Shown one piece after another: positions 32,502 to 40,864 of a DNA stretch of 64,000 bases. The notes beneath the pieces are model-generated. The model saw nothing but the letters and a program-made list of their open reading frames with translations. It made no database searches and was not told the origin of the DNA. The position numbers and the translations under genes are program-made. The stretch comes from Anaerosolibacter sp. GTDB taxonomy: Bacteria > Bacillota > Clostridia > Peptostreptococcales > Thermotaleaceae. Location: NCBI RefSeq assembly GCF_029240175.1, contig NZ_JARBTM010000016.1:1-64000 (forward strand), in the 5' to 3' direction. Every line of letters begins with the position of its first letter. Positions within the stretch are counted from its first letter, which is position 1.

Positions 32502-34151
32502 ATGAAGATAAACTTTTTAGGTGCTGCCAAGATGGTTACTGGTTCTAATTACCTTATTACTACCGACACCCATAAATTTTTGTTAGACTGCGGTCAATTT
32601 CAGGGTGGAAAAGAAACAGAGAAGCTCAATATCCTTCCTTTTGCCTTTAGTCCTTCTGAAATCGACTTTTTGATATTAAGTCATGCCCACATTGACCATA
32701 GCGGCAGGATTCCTAAGCTTGTTAAAGAAGGCTTCCGTGGGAAGATCATTTGTACCCGTGCCACAGCAGACCTGGCAAATATACTGTTAAAAGACAGCGG
32801 GCACATTCATGAAATGGAGGCCATATGGGAAAACAGAAAGCGGCTTCGGGCTGGGCTAGACCCAGTGGAACCATTATACCGTGTTGAGGATGCAGAAAAT
32901 AGTTTTCAGTATTTCGATCCTATACTCTATGATCAAAAAATAGATATAACTGATTCTATCAGTCTTCGATTCCAGGATGCAGGCCATATCCTAGGCTCAT
33001 CCATTGTGGAACTTTGGATTCGTGAAGGGAATCAAGAAACCAAAATCGTATTCTCTGGAGACATAGGCACTAAGGATAGACCTTTACTTCGAAATCCTTC
33101 TTATATTGAAGACGCAGACTATTTGATTTTAGAATCCACCTATGGCAATCGTCTTCATGAAGAGCCAGAGAAGAGAGTGGCTAAACTCATGGATATCATC
33201 TCTAAAACCATCACCAGGGGCGGAACCGTTGTTATTCCATCCTTTGCTGTAGGTAGAACCCAGGAATTAATTTATGAATTTAATAAATACTATGATAATA
33301 AGGAGATGATTGAAAATCTTCTTAAAGTTCCTGTTTATGTGGATAGTCCTATGGCTACCTCTGCAACGGAGATCTTCAGAAAGCATGCTGACTGTTTTGA
33401 TGAGGAGACGCGCAAATACATCTTAAGTGGAGATAATCCCCTTGATTTTCATAATCTTCGTTTTACAAAAACTGCAGAGGAATCTCGATTGCTAAATGCC
33501 TCGGAAGAACCAAAGATTATCATATCCGCCAGTGGTATGTGTGAGGCTGGCAGAATCAAACATCACCTTAAGCATCATTTATGGAAGAGAAATTCTAGTG
33601 TTATCTTTGTTGGCTATCAAGCTGAGGGGACCTTAGGCCGTTCCATTAAAGAAGGTGCTCCCAGTGTAAAAATTTTTGGCGAGAAAATTCAGATTCGTGC
33701 CGAAATCCATAGTATTGAAGGCTTCTCAGGTCATGCAGATCAAAGGGAACTGATGGGTTGGCTTGGACATTTTAAAAAGCTTCCAAAGAAAATTTTTATT
33801 GTCCATGGTGAACCAGAAGCAGCTGCCCATTTTGCTCAAACAATTGATCATACATTTAAGGTTGAAACCATCGTACCAAATTTGTATGAAAGCTTCGACC
33901 TGAACGAATACGACTTCAATCCACTGGAGACGCTTCCTAAGATCGACACCGTAGAAACCGATAGGTTAATGAACATCACGAAGAATATGATTCTTGATTT
34001 GAACACTGCCATTGAACGTATTCACACACTTATGGCATCAGATTTATCCTCCAAAGATTATCAGGCTTTAAAAAACAAACTCATTCATTTGGAGAAAGAC
34101 ATTATCGACTTAAATATGTTATTGGGAGATAAAGAAGAAAGGATGGGATAA
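32502..34151 (+). CDS. MBL-fold beta-CASP metallohydrolase (RNA-processing type)
   Basis: The protein has about 549 residues. The metallo-beta-lactamase core shows the metal motif HAHIDHSG, the DAGHILGSS block and FSGDIG. The beta-CASP region contains TYGNRLH, VVIPSFAVGRTQELIYE and SASGMCEAG. The RNA-metabolising C-terminal part has VGYQAEGTLGR and SGHADQREL. The relatives are CPSF73-like ribonucleases or hydrolases, so an RNA endo- or exonuclease role is likely. The open frame begins at GTG 32493, but ATG 32502 with AAAGGAG is the proper start. The next gene overlaps it by one base. Confidence 0.92.
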   Translation: MKINFLGAAKMVTGSNYLITTDTHKFLLDCGQFQGGKETEKLNILPFAFSPSEIDFLILSHAHIDHSGRIPKLVKEGFRGKIICTRATADLANILLKDSGHIHEMEAIWENRKRLRAGLDPVEPLYRVEDAENSFQYFDPILYDQKIDITDSISLRFQDAGHILGSSIVELWIREGNQETKIVFSGDIGTKDRPLLRNPSYIEDADYLILESTYGNRLHEEPEKRVAKLMDIISKTITRGGTVVIPSFAVGRTQELIYEFNKYYDNKEMIENLLKVPVYVDSPMATSATEIFRKHADCFDEETRKYILSGDNPLDFHNLRFTKTAEESRLLNASEEPKIIISASGMCEAGRIKHHLKHHLWKRNSSVIFVGYQAEGTLGRSIKEGAPSVKIFGEKIQIRAEIHSIEGFSGHADQRELMGWLGHFKKLPKKIFIVHGEPEAAAHFAQTIDHTFKVETIVPNLYESFDLNEYDFNPLETLPKIDTVETDRLMNITKNMILDLNTAIERIHTLMASDLSSKDYQALKNKLIHLEKDIIDLNMLLGDKEERMG

Positions 34152-34996
34152 TGACAAAGAGATGGTTTCTTTTTCTATTGCCCTTATTGATGCTCTTATT
34201 CTTCTCAGGAAGGCTGTCCTTTTGGTACACCCTTAGGAGCTATTTCTTCATGCCTATTTATGATCTTGGTGTAGTAAAAGACAGTACCCTTCATCAAAAA
34301 GATATTCGTTTTCATATACCCGACGGACGCCAAACACGGGAAAAAGATTGGTATCCTTATATGCTCCATCACAACGGCAGTGAGGCTTTTTCACAATACA
34401 TTGGCAAAAATGTATCTCTGGATATTTTGTATAGTTTTGGGCACTTTGATTTTTGGAAGGGGAGCTCTTCCTTCTATGATCTAGACTCCCCCTACTGCGG
34501 TGCCTTTTACGGCGGTTATGCAGTGTTTCCCCAAGATCCCCAATGGCATTATGGCTTTGATCAGAATGGATTTCCCTCCATTGATGAACTTTCAAAGGTA
34601 CCAATCTTCGATCAATTGCACTTGGTGCTGCCCTCCGTGGGCCTCACAGCAGACCAAGGGGTCTTTCGCTATCAGACTAAAGACATCCAGTTTCATCAAT
34701 CCTACATCGGCTATACTAATTGGGTAAAGGTCGATGCAGATATTCAGACCAATGCCCCAATCCATCAACGGGATCATGCAGATTGTCCTGGATACTACCA
34801 GTATGGCTTTCCCTATCCTGCTTGGTTTCGTGATGTAAGTTATCCTGTCATCAACCTAAAAGGCAGGACCTATGCACGATATTTCGAGGAATATAACGGG
34901 ACCTTTTTTCTTTACATTATGGCAACAAATGAAGATACACTAGAAAAATGTGACCAACAGCTGCTCTCTGCCTCCTCGATCTCCTATAAAAAATAA
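34151..34996 (+). CDS. Hypothetical membrane-anchored protein
   Basis: The 281-residue protein has an N-terminal helix (RWFLFLLPLLMLLFFSGRLSF), so it is anchored with most of its mass outside. The rest is rich in Tyr, Phe, Trp, His and Asp, with patches such as LYSFGHFDFWKGSSSFYDLD and WRD-like FRDVSYPVINLKG. No known domain is recognisable. Its ATG overlaps the TAA of the metallohydrolase gene (TAATG), which implies translational coupling. The pairing of an RNA-type metallohydrolase with an extracellular protein has no obvious explanation. The stop codon lies in a 24-bp terminator arm. Confidence 0.7.
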   Translation: MTKRWFLFLLPLLMLLFFSGRLSFWYTLRSYFFMPIYDLGVVKDSTLHQKDIRFHIPDGRQTREKDWYPYMLHHNGSEAFSQYIGKNVSLDILYSFGHFDFWKGSSSFYDLDSPYCGAFYGGYAVFPQDPQWHYGFDQNGFPSIDELSKVPIFDQLHLVLPSVGLTADQGVFRYQTKDIQFHQSYIGYTNWVKVDADIQTNAPIHQRDHADCPGYYQYGFPYPAWFRDVSYPVINLKGRTYARYFEEYNGTFFLYIMATNEDTLEKCDQQLLSASSISYKK

Positions 34997-35030
34997 ACAC
35001 TAGACAGTCTAGTGTTTATTTTTTATAGGA
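34982..35030. terminator. Bidirectional terminator, 24-bp perfect arms
   Basis: Perfect 24-base arms (34982-35005 and 35007-35030) flank a single A, with T/A-rich ends on both strands. It separates two converging genes. Confidence 0.9.
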
Positions 35031-35034
35031 GATA

Positions 35035-35382
35035 TTAATTAGAAAAAATATTTCTCAGCTTTGCTTTTATATAGCTATCAATGGCTTGCTCAATCTCTTG
35101 GTCTAGGTTCTTTTTCTTTTCTCCAATGACATCCTCCATGGTCTTTCTCACTTCACCGATGATTTCTGTCTTTCGTGCATCAATCATTTGGTCAAATTCC
35201 TTTTCTACCTCTTCCCTCAGCTGGGCTATGATCACTTCACGCTGTTCTATGATGATTTCTTTTACCAAAGCACCGGAATCATGCTTCAGCTTATATTGAA
35301 GCACACCTAGGGTTGTTAAAGAGCCCGCAATGCCCCCCAGCAAAGTGCCGATGACTAAATATATAAGCATCCGATTTTTCAT
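35035..35382 (-). CDS. Membrane-anchored coiled-coil hypothetical protein
   Basis: The protein has about 115 residues: one N-terminal transmembrane helix (MLIYLVIGTLLGGIAGSLTTLGVL) followed by a highly charged heptad-like stretch (EIIIEQREVIIAQLREEVEKEFDQ). The open frame reaches 35442, but the ATG at 35382 has AGAAGGAGGCG 6 bases upstream. The layout resembles small YtxH-like stress proteins, though I do not see a firm match. It stands alone between two terminators. Confidence 0.6.
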   Translation of the reverse strand: MKNRMLIYLVIGTLLGGIAGSLTTLGVLQYKLKHDSGALVKEIIIEQREVIIAQLREEVEKEFDQMIDARKTEIIGEVRKTMEDVIGEKKKNLDQEIEQAIDSYIKAKLRNIFSN

Positions 35383-35457
35383 CAAATCGCCTCCTTCTAA
35401 GTCAATATATCCCATCTCTCTGCTGAATATTACATCTGACAATCATTCTGTAAAATA

Positions 35458-35490
35458 TTTAAAAGACGCAAAATCATTGCGTCTTTTAAA
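35458..35490 (-). terminator. Terminator of the biotin operon
   Basis: Perfect 14-base arms TTTAAAAGACGCAA and TTGCGTCTTTTAAA enclose AATCA, just past the bioA stop codon. Confidence 0.85.
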
Positions 35491-35493
35491 TAA

Positions 35494-36837
35494 CTACTTT
35501 CCCAAATATTCATAAATTGCCTTTTCTGCCGTACCGATCATCAAATCAATATCATTTTTATTGATCACATACGGAGGCATGAAGTAAACCACGTTCCCCA
35601 GAGGTCTTAGCATCACCCCATGCTTTAAGGCGATCTGATAAATCTGATAACCTACCCGCTGCTTCCAGTCAAAGCCTTCCTTTGATTTCTTGTCTTTCAC
35701 CAGTTCAAGGGCACCCACCATCCCCAGCTGGCGGAACTCTCCTACGTTGGGATGATTCAACAAAGGAGTTACCCTTTCTCGAATAAGCCGGCTGGTGATC
35801 TTGTTTTTTTCGATCACCTCTTCATCTTCAAAAATATTGAGAGATTCACAAGCAATGGCACAACCCATAGGGTTTCCTGTATAGCTGTGGCTGTGCATGA
35901 AAGCCCTTAAATTTACATAATCATCATAAAAAGCTTCATAGATCTTGTCTGTCATCATCACCAAGGATAACGGCATGTAACCCGCTGTCAATCCCTTGGA
36001 TAAACACATAATGTCAGGAGAGATGTCAGCATGCTCACAGGCAAACATTCTGCCTGTTCTTCCGAAGCCTACAGCTATTTCATCGGCAATCAAATGAATA
36101 TCGTAAGCATCACATAGCTGCCGTAGCTTCTTTAGATAAATGCCAGGATAGATTTTCATGCCTGCAGCTCCCTGAACCATCGGTTCAATAATCACAGCTG
36201 TAATTTCCTCATGGTGAGCTGATAGGATCTGTTCCATATTCTCAATACAATTTCCCGTACAAGTTTCCCTTGTCTCTCCATAAGGACAACGATAACAATT
36301 TGGTCCCGCTGCCTTGAACGTATTCAACAAGAGCGGTTTATAGATTTCATTATATAAATCAATATCTCCCACCGATAAAGCAGCAAGAGTTTCACCATGA
36401 TAAGCCTCAGATATGGCTACAAATCGAGTCTTTTCCGGTTTTCCCATCTGTTGATGATATTGAAAGCTTAGCTTTAAAGCAACCTCTACAGCAGATGAAC
36501 CATTGTCTGCAAAAAATACCTTGTTCAGACCTTGGGGGGTAAGTCTTGCCATCCGTTCTGCCAATTCTATGGCTGGCTTATGGGTAAAGTTTGCAAAAAT
36601 GGCGTGCTCCAGCTTTTCCACTTGGTTGGCAATGGCTTTGTTGATCCGCTTGTTACTATGACCAAAAAGATTTACCCACCAGGAGGACACTGCATCCAAA
36701 TAGCTCTTTCCCTCTATATCATAGAGATAGGCTCCTTCACCCCGCTCCAGCACAATAGGAGGAAAGCTTTCATAATCCTTCATTTGAGAACAGGGATGCC
36801 ATATATACTGAAGATCCTTACGCTGCAGCTCATTCAT
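35494..36837 (-). CDS. bioA: Adenosylmethionine-8-amino-7-oxononanoate aminotransferase
   Basis: The 447-residue PLP-dependent class III aminotransferase forms 7,8-diaminopelargonate in biotin synthesis. Visible motifs are [24 protein letters not shown], the Gly-Ser-Ser cofactor loop [28 protein letters not shown] and the Schiff-base Lys in [13 protein letters not shown]. This pattern, with WWVN near the N-terminus, is typical of BioA. Its start overlaps bioD by 8 bases. It is the last gene of bioY-bioB-bioD-bioA. Confidence 0.96.
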   Translation of the reverse strand: MNELQRKDLQYIWHPCSQMKDYESFPPIVLERGEGAYLYDIEGKSYLDAVSSWWVNLFGHSNKRINKAIANQVEKLEHAIFANFTHKPAIELAERMARLTPQGLNKVFFADNGSSAVEVALKLSFQYHQQMGKPEKTRFVAISEAYHGETLAALSVGDIDLYNEIYKPLLLNTFKAAGPNCYRCPYGETRETCTGNCIENMEQILSAHHEEITAVIIEPMVQGAAGMKIYPGIYLKKLRQLCDAYDIHLIADEIAVGFGRTGRMFACEHADISPDIMCLSKGLTAGYMPLSLVMMTDKIYEAFYDDYVNLRAFMHSHSYTGNPMGCAIACESLNIFEDEEVIEKNKITSRLIRERVTPLLNHPNVGEFRQLGMVGALELVKDKKSKEGFDWKQRVGYQIYQIALKHGVMLRPLGNVVYFMPPYVINKNDIDLMIGTAEKAIYEYLGK

Positions 36838-37573
36838 GTATGCTCACCTCCTTTGCATCCTCCATCATTTCCAAGAGGACTTGAATATCTATTTTTCTTT
36901 CAAATTCTTCTTTGAGCTTTCCGAACGTTCCTTTCTCCACATCCACATCCTCCAGCCTATCAATGACACCAACCACAGGCAAACCAGTAAGCTTTTGAAC
37001 CATTTTCACATTGTCTTCCTCAGCAGCGCTGCCCTTATAGCCGTTCATGATCATGCCCTTTACTCTCAGCCCCGCTGCTTGAGCATACTTTACGGTCAGC
37101 ATGGTATGATTAATGGTTCCTACCCCTGTCCTAGACACCACCAATACAGGTAAATCCAAATCCTTTGCAAAATCATAAACCATATAGCCCTCATCAATAA
37201 GGGGCACCACCAGACCTCCACTGCCCTCGGCAATAACATAATCATATTTTCCACAAAGCCACTGATATTTCTTTAAAATGACCGGCTTTTCCAGTTTGAC
37301 GCCTTCCAGCTGGGCAGCCAAATGGGGTGAAACTGGGGTTTTTAAACAATATCCATTGATCCTTTCTAGGCTTTCATCTAAGCCAGCTACATTGTTTACA
37401 AATCTTGCATCCGCTGAAATCAGCCTCCCATTCTCTTCAATCCCACCGCTTTGAACAGCCTTGTAGCTTACACCATTGTAACCATGCCTTCTTAGCAGAT
37501 ATACTAGCCCCGCAGTAATCACGGATTTTCCCACATCCGTATCTGTCCCTATGATAAAAACTCCCTTTGCCAT
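36830..37573 (-). CDS. bioD: Dethiobiotin synthetase
   Basis: The 247-residue ATP-dependent carboxylase closes the ureido ring of dethiobiotin. The N-terminal P-loop reads [17 protein letters not shown], followed by SYKAVQSG, and [13 protein letters not shown] carries the usual acidic site. The length is near the family norm of about 225-240. GAGAGGATAATA precedes the ATG. A hairpin in the gap to bioB (37594-37628) may modulate its expression. Confidence 0.95.
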   Translation of the reverse strand: MAKGVFIIGTDTDVGKSVITAGLVYLLRRHGYNGVSYKAVQSGGIEENGRLISADARFVNNVAGLDESLERINGYCLKTPVSPHLAAQLEGVKLEKPVILKKYQWLCGKYDYVIAEGSGGLVVPLIDEGYMVYDFAKDLDLPVLVVSRTGVGTINHTMLTVKYAQAAGLRVKGMIMNGYKGSAAEEDNVKMVQKLTGLPVVGVIDRLEDVDVEKGTFGKLKEEFERKIDIQVLLEMMEDAKEVSIHE

Positions 37574-37593
37574 TATTATCCTCTCCCTACGTT

Positions 37594-37628
37594 AAAACCC
37601 CCATAGCTTTTGAAAGTATGGGGGTTTA
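37594..37628 (-). terminator. Intercistronic hairpin between bioB and bioD
   Basis: AAACCCCCATA (37595-37605) pairs with TATGGGGGTTT (37617-37627). After the stem the minus strand reads TTTTAACG, only a weak T tail. It looks like an attenuator or mRNA-stability structure rather than a full terminator. Confidence 0.6.
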
Positions 37629-37633
37629 AGAAT

Positions 37634-38620
37634 TTATATATCAAAACCTTCACAGCGAATCAACTGAATGTCATCTTCAATCTTGCTGCCAATCGTCGTT
37701 AAATAATTACCTACCAAAGCTGCGTTTACCCCTGCCCTAAAGCCGATTTTTTGTAACTCACCCAAGATCATTCTACCGCCTGCATAGCGGATGTAACAGT
37801 CTGGAATGACAAAGCGATACAATGCCATGGTCTTTAGTGCCTCTACGGGAGATAATGGCTCTAACTCACCTAGGGGTGTTCCTGGAATAGGATTTAAAAT
37901 ATTCACTGGTATGGATTTTACGCCAAGACCTCCGATTTCAAAGGCCATCTTTACACGGTCTTCCACAGCTTCACCCATTCCAATGATGCCACCGCAGCAA
38001 AGCTCCATCCCAGCTTCTTGGATGTTACGAATGGTATCCAAGCGATCTTGATAGGTATGGGTTGTACAGATCTCACCGTAATAATCGCTGCTGGTTTCCA
38101 CATTGTGATGATACATGCTAACTCCTGCTTCTTTCAGTCTCACAGCTTGTTCATGGGATATGATGCCGTGGGACGCACAGACCTTCAGGCTCGTCTCCTT
38201 ACTTAGGCGGCTGTACATTTCCACAAGTTTTTCGAATTCTTCCCCTTCTACCCCTCTGCCGCTGGTCACCAAAGAGAAACGGTGGGCGCCTTCCCTTTCC
38301 ATTTCCTTTGCCCTATCAATCACTTGGTCATAATCTATTAAATCGTACTCACCGATTCCTGTATGATAATGGGCTGATTGCGCACAGTACTTACAATCCT
38401 CAGAACACTTTCCTGATTTTGCATTCATAATGGTACACAGATCTACTTTATTTCCCGCATATTTTTTACGAATTCCATTGGCACCATCGTATAGGGCTTC
38501 CAGTGATTCTACATCACTTTCTGAAATCCCCATGATCTTCATTGCTTCGTCGAAAGTAATCTTCCCGCCATTCAGTACCTTCTCTGTTATTTCTTGAATA
38601 AACTGCTTCACCTTGTCCAC
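37634..38620 (-). CDS. bioB: Biotin synthase
   Basis: The 328-residue radical-SAM enzyme inserts sulfur into dethiobiotin. The cluster motif is GKCSEDCKYCAQS (CxxxCxxC), with VTSGRG, the block YHHNVETSSDYYGEICTTHTY and GGIIGMGEAVEDR. The C-terminal RYAGGRMILGELQKIGFRAG is typical of BioB. The start is at ATG 38620. It lies 10 bases after bioY in the operon led by a BirA operator. Confidence 0.97.
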   Translation of the reverse strand: MDKVKQFIQEITEKVLNGGKITFDEAMKIMGISESDVESLEALYDGANGIRKKYAGNKVDLCTIMNAKSGKCSEDCKYCAQSAHYHTGIGEYDLIDYDQVIDRAKEMEREGAHRFSLVTSGRGVEGEEFEKLVEMYSRLSKETSLKVCASHGIISHEQAVRLKEAGVSMYHHNVETSSDYYGEICTTHTYQDRLDTIRNIQEAGMELCCGGIIGMGEAVEDRVKMAFEIGGLGVKSIPVNILNPIPGTPLGELEPLSPVEALKTMALYRFVIPDCYIRYAGGRMILGELQKIGFRAGVNAALVGNYLTTIGSKIEDDIQLIRCEGFDI

Positions 38621-38630
38621 CCTCTCTGCT

Positions 38631-39194
38631 TTATCTAATTCCTACGTAACCTGCACGTCTTAATGCTGGCACCACCATGGTTGCCGTAAAGGCCACTACA
38701 CCACTCAAAATCAAGTCTGATAAGATGTATGGTGTAAATCCAGCTGCGATAGCGCCTGAAACGGGCATCGCTTTACCCATATATAGGTTGACGATGAGAT
38801 ACAAGTGGGTTACGCCGAATAAATATACGATAGCGAGTCCAGCAAGCACCCGTGGAAAAAGGTTTCCAAAGGTAACTGTTTTTAAATTCTCTGTAAGCTT
38901 ACCGATCATCCATGCACAAAGAATGAATCCGATCAAATATCCGAAGGTTGGCTCCAACACATATGTAAGTCCGCCACCCTTTGTAAACACCGGTACCCCC
39001 GCTAATCCAATTCCTACATAAAGCAACTGAGAGTATAAGCCCAACCTGGAACCTAAAAATATACCTGCAAAAGCGCAGAATAAGAACTGCAGCGTAAAAG
39101 GCACAATAGGCGTTGGAATCTTTAAGAAAGCCCCTATAGCTGTCAATGCTGCGAAAAGTGCTACAAGAATCATATCTCTCGTTTTTAATTTCAT
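38631..39194 (-). CDS. bioY: Biotin ECF transporter substrate-specific protein
   Basis: The protein has about 187 residues and six membrane helices. It belongs to BioY, the biotin-binding S component of energy-coupling factor transporters. Typical parts are LVALFAALTAIGAFLKIPTPIVPFTLQ, FCAFAGIFLGSRLGLYSQLLYVGIGLAGVPVF and GGLTYVLEPTFGYLIGFI. The open frame starts at 39221, but ATG 39194 has AAAGGAGGAG well placed. The generic ECF ATPases and EcfT are not in the window. It is the first gene of the biotin operon. Confidence 0.95.
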   Translation of the reverse strand: MKLKTRDMILVALFAALTAIGAFLKIPTPIVPFTLQFLFCAFAGIFLGSRLGLYSQLLYVGIGLAGVPVFTKGGGLTYVLEPTFGYLIGFILCAWMIGKLTENLKTVTFGNLFPRVLAGLAIVYLFGVTHLYLIVNLYMGKAMPVSGAIAAGFTPYILSDLILSGVVAFTATMVVPALRRAGYVGIR

Positions 39195-39229
39195 CACTTG
39201 CTCCTCCTTTGGTATGTACATTTGATATT

Positions 39230-39258
39230 ATCTTATTATAGGTTAACTTGTTTGTCAA
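39230..39258 (-). promoter_or_regulatory. Promoter of the biotin operon
   Basis: On the minus strand TTGACA (39258-39253) is followed after 17 bases by TAAGAT (39235-39230), 35 bases before the bioY start. The -35 element is embedded in the BirA operator. Confidence 0.65.
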
Positions 39259-39282
39259 CTTCATATTCACAATTAGTTAACA
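39253..39282 (-). promoter_or_regulatory. BirA operator
   Basis: On the minus strand TGTTAAC and GTTGACA form an inverted repeat separated by 16 bases, the layout of Gram-positive BirA sites (TGTTAAC-N14-16-GTTAACA). It overlaps the -35 of the bioY promoter, so biotin-loaded BirA would block transcription. No birA gene is in the window. Confidence 0.75.
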
Positions 39283-39284
39283 TT

Positions 39285-39316
39285 AAAAATAAAAAAATAC
39301 TCTGCTTCCAGAGTAT
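39285..39316 (-). terminator. Terminator of cblT-cblS
   Basis: A 7-bp stem TACTCTG/CAGAGTA with a GAAG loop (minus strand) is followed by TTTTTTTATTTTT, at the cblS stop codon. Confidence 0.85.
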
Positions 39317-40038
39317 CATTTAAGTTTTCCAATCCTTGTTAAAGGAACAGCGCAGTTACCTTCAATGGGCCCACGGCTAAACACTAGTACTGCGGTACAA
39401 GGTCCAGCTGACTTTGTCAGGTCGATGGAGAGACCTTCATCCAAATCTATATGTAAACCAGTTTGGGTTAATAATTTTTCCAATTCCCCTTTAATTCCAG
39501 AAGATCCCACAGGTATAACCTCCGTCACATTCTCCCATTCCAAAATCGGAAGCAAAGATGAGATTGTGGCAATTTCCCCTTGATCCTCCACTACCTCCTG
39601 CCCCATCTTCGGAACGCCCATCACATATATGTCATTTCCTTTTGCTACTTTATCGTGCCTTAAATCCCCGTCGTTGCAGGTTCCAAGCACAGTAACACCT
39701 AGGGCCGTCATGGTTGTCTCCATGTTTTTCTCTGTGCTGATTGTAATGGGTATGAGAAGATTACACGCCTCTAGCTCATCATGGATGCCCTGAAGTATTT
39801 CCCGGCCTGTAGGCTCCAGCTCGTTACAGATGTTCACGGTCATTGCTGCAGGAAAAGCACCGACAGCAATGACCTCCATGAGGCATACCCTCGCCGTATA
39901 TTTTCCTACGATAAAAGGCGGCGCCTTCACCACATCCTGATCCTTTAAGCCAATGGCACCACAGGAATCACAGGCAATCACCAAAATATCTTTGCTGGGT
40001 AAGGTTACGATATCTACATCACGGTATTTATTTGCCAT
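39316..40038 (-). CDS. cblS: Alpha-ribazole kinase-like protein, AIR synthase fold
   Basis: The protein has about 240 residues and resembles the ATP-binding half of AIR-synthase/ThiL/SelD-type enzymes. Visible parts are IVTLPSKDILVIACDSCGAIG, AARV-like YTARVCLMEVIAVGAFP and ITISTEKN. It overlaps the end of an ECF-type S component, and both lie behind a cobalamin riboswitch. This is the arrangement of cblT-cblS, where CblS phosphorylates alpha-ribazole for the lower ligand of cobalamin. I therefore assign it as CblS, from context and fold rather than from a diagnostic motif. ATG 40038 is preferred; TTG 40047 is an alternative. Confidence 0.8.
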   Translation of the reverse strand: MANKYRDVDIVTLPSKDILVIACDSCGAIGLKDQDVVKAPPFIVGKYTARVCLMEVIAVGAFPAAMTVNICNELEPTGREILQGIHDELEACNLLIPITISTEKNMETTMTALGVTVLGTCNDGDLRHDKVAKGNDIYVMGVPKMGQEVVEDQGEIATISSLLPILEWENVTEVIPVGSSGIKGELEKLLTQTGLHIDLDEGLSIDLTKSAGPCTAVLVFSRGPIEGNCAVPLTRIGKLK

Positions 40039-40540
40039 TTTGACCAAATTCCTTGTTGATTTGAATGCCTGACTTCTCTAAGGCTGTAAATACAGCTATG
40101 CCCAAGATGACATTTACTGCACTTGCTACCAGAAGGAATGGTACTACCCCCATAAAGAACGGCCACCCAAACTTCGGCATAAATATCAATATAAAAGGTG
40201 CGCCCACGGCATTCAGAAGAATTCCTACGATACCTGCCCCTATGAGATTGGTCTTCTTATAAGCAAAGTTAAATCCAACCATAGTAATAGCCATCATCAC
40301 TGCCACGATAATATGTACAGGAATCGTCATATAGAATCCTGCTGTAGCTGCTGTAAGCATATGTCCTAAAAATCCTATGACAGCACCCGCTGTTCCGCCA
40401 AGCATCAACGCTCCTAAAAATGCTGGCATTGCATCCAATGCAATACTTTGGAATGGACTAGGAATCTTTATATTTGCCCCCACAAAGCTCAAAGCAATCA
40501 ATAATCCCATCCAAACCATTTTTTTCGTACTTAATTTCAT
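40028..40540 (-). CDS. cblT: ECF-type S component, probable alpha-ribazole transporter
   Basis: The 170-residue protein has five or six helices and the usual ECF S-component opening (KKMVWMGLLIALSFVGANIKI) and a helix rich in Gly/Ala (GALMLGGTAGAVIGFLGHMLTAATAGF). It resembles CblT, the alpha-ribazole importer described in Listeria and Geobacillus. AAAAAAGGAGGAAGG precedes the ATG. It is directly controlled by the cobalamin riboswitch at 40630-40790 and coupled to the kinase gene downstream. Transport of another corrinoid precursor remains possible. Confidence 0.82.
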   Translation of the reverse strand: MKLSTKKMVWMGLLIALSFVGANIKIPSPFQSIALDAMPAFLGALMLGGTAGAVIGFLGHMLTAATAGFYMTIPVHIIVAVMMAITMVGFNFAYKKTNLIGAGIVGILLNAVGAPFILIFMPKFGWPFFMGVVPFLLVASAVNVILGIAVFTALEKSGIQINKEFGQNGK

Positions 40541-40565
40541 TTTTCCTTCCTCCTTTTTTGTAAAT

Positions 40566-40606
40566 AAAAAAGCCCATAGTCTACTTGAATAACAAATAGA
40601 CCATGA
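40566..40606 (-). terminator. Terminator of the cobalamin riboswitch
   Basis: On the minus strand CATGGTCTA pairs with TAGACTATG (one wobble), followed by GGGCTTTTTTTATTT. It lies between the aptamer and cblT, so it is the switchable terminator. Confidence 0.8.
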
Positions 40607-40629
40607 ACTTTACCATCATTCATGACGCT

Positions 40630-40790
40630 TCGCAGAAAGGCAGGTCTCCTGGCTCGATTCAACACCTTATACCCCTTCCCTGAATACTACAGGTGGTTAT
40701 GGCAAAGGCTCCTCATCACAGTGGCGGGTCCGCTGAAGATTTACACTTCATTCCCTATTCTCCCACATGGGCACCCAACTACGCATATAT
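40630..40790 (-). ncRNA. Cobalamin riboswitch
   Basis: On the minus strand the region contains the conserved core AGCGGACCCGCCACTGTGAT (the B12 box carries GCCACTG), preceded by GGGAATGAAGTGTAAATC and followed by AGCCAGGAGACCTGCC. These are the hallmark blocks of the AdoCbl aptamer. With the terminator before cblT, it should repress cblT-cblS when cobalamin is sufficient. Confidence 0.95.
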
Positions 40791-40830
40791 TTTCCAATTA
40801 TAGTATAATATGACCTAATTGATCTGTCAA

Positions 40831-40860
40831 TAAAAGGCTGCCATCCTAGGCAGCCTTTTA
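40831..40860 (-). terminator. Terminator of the nucleotidase gene
   Basis: Arms TAAAAGGCTGCC and GGCAGCCTTTTA enclose a six-base loop immediately after the stop codon at 40865 (minus strand). Confidence 0.85.
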
Positions 40861-40864
40861 CATA

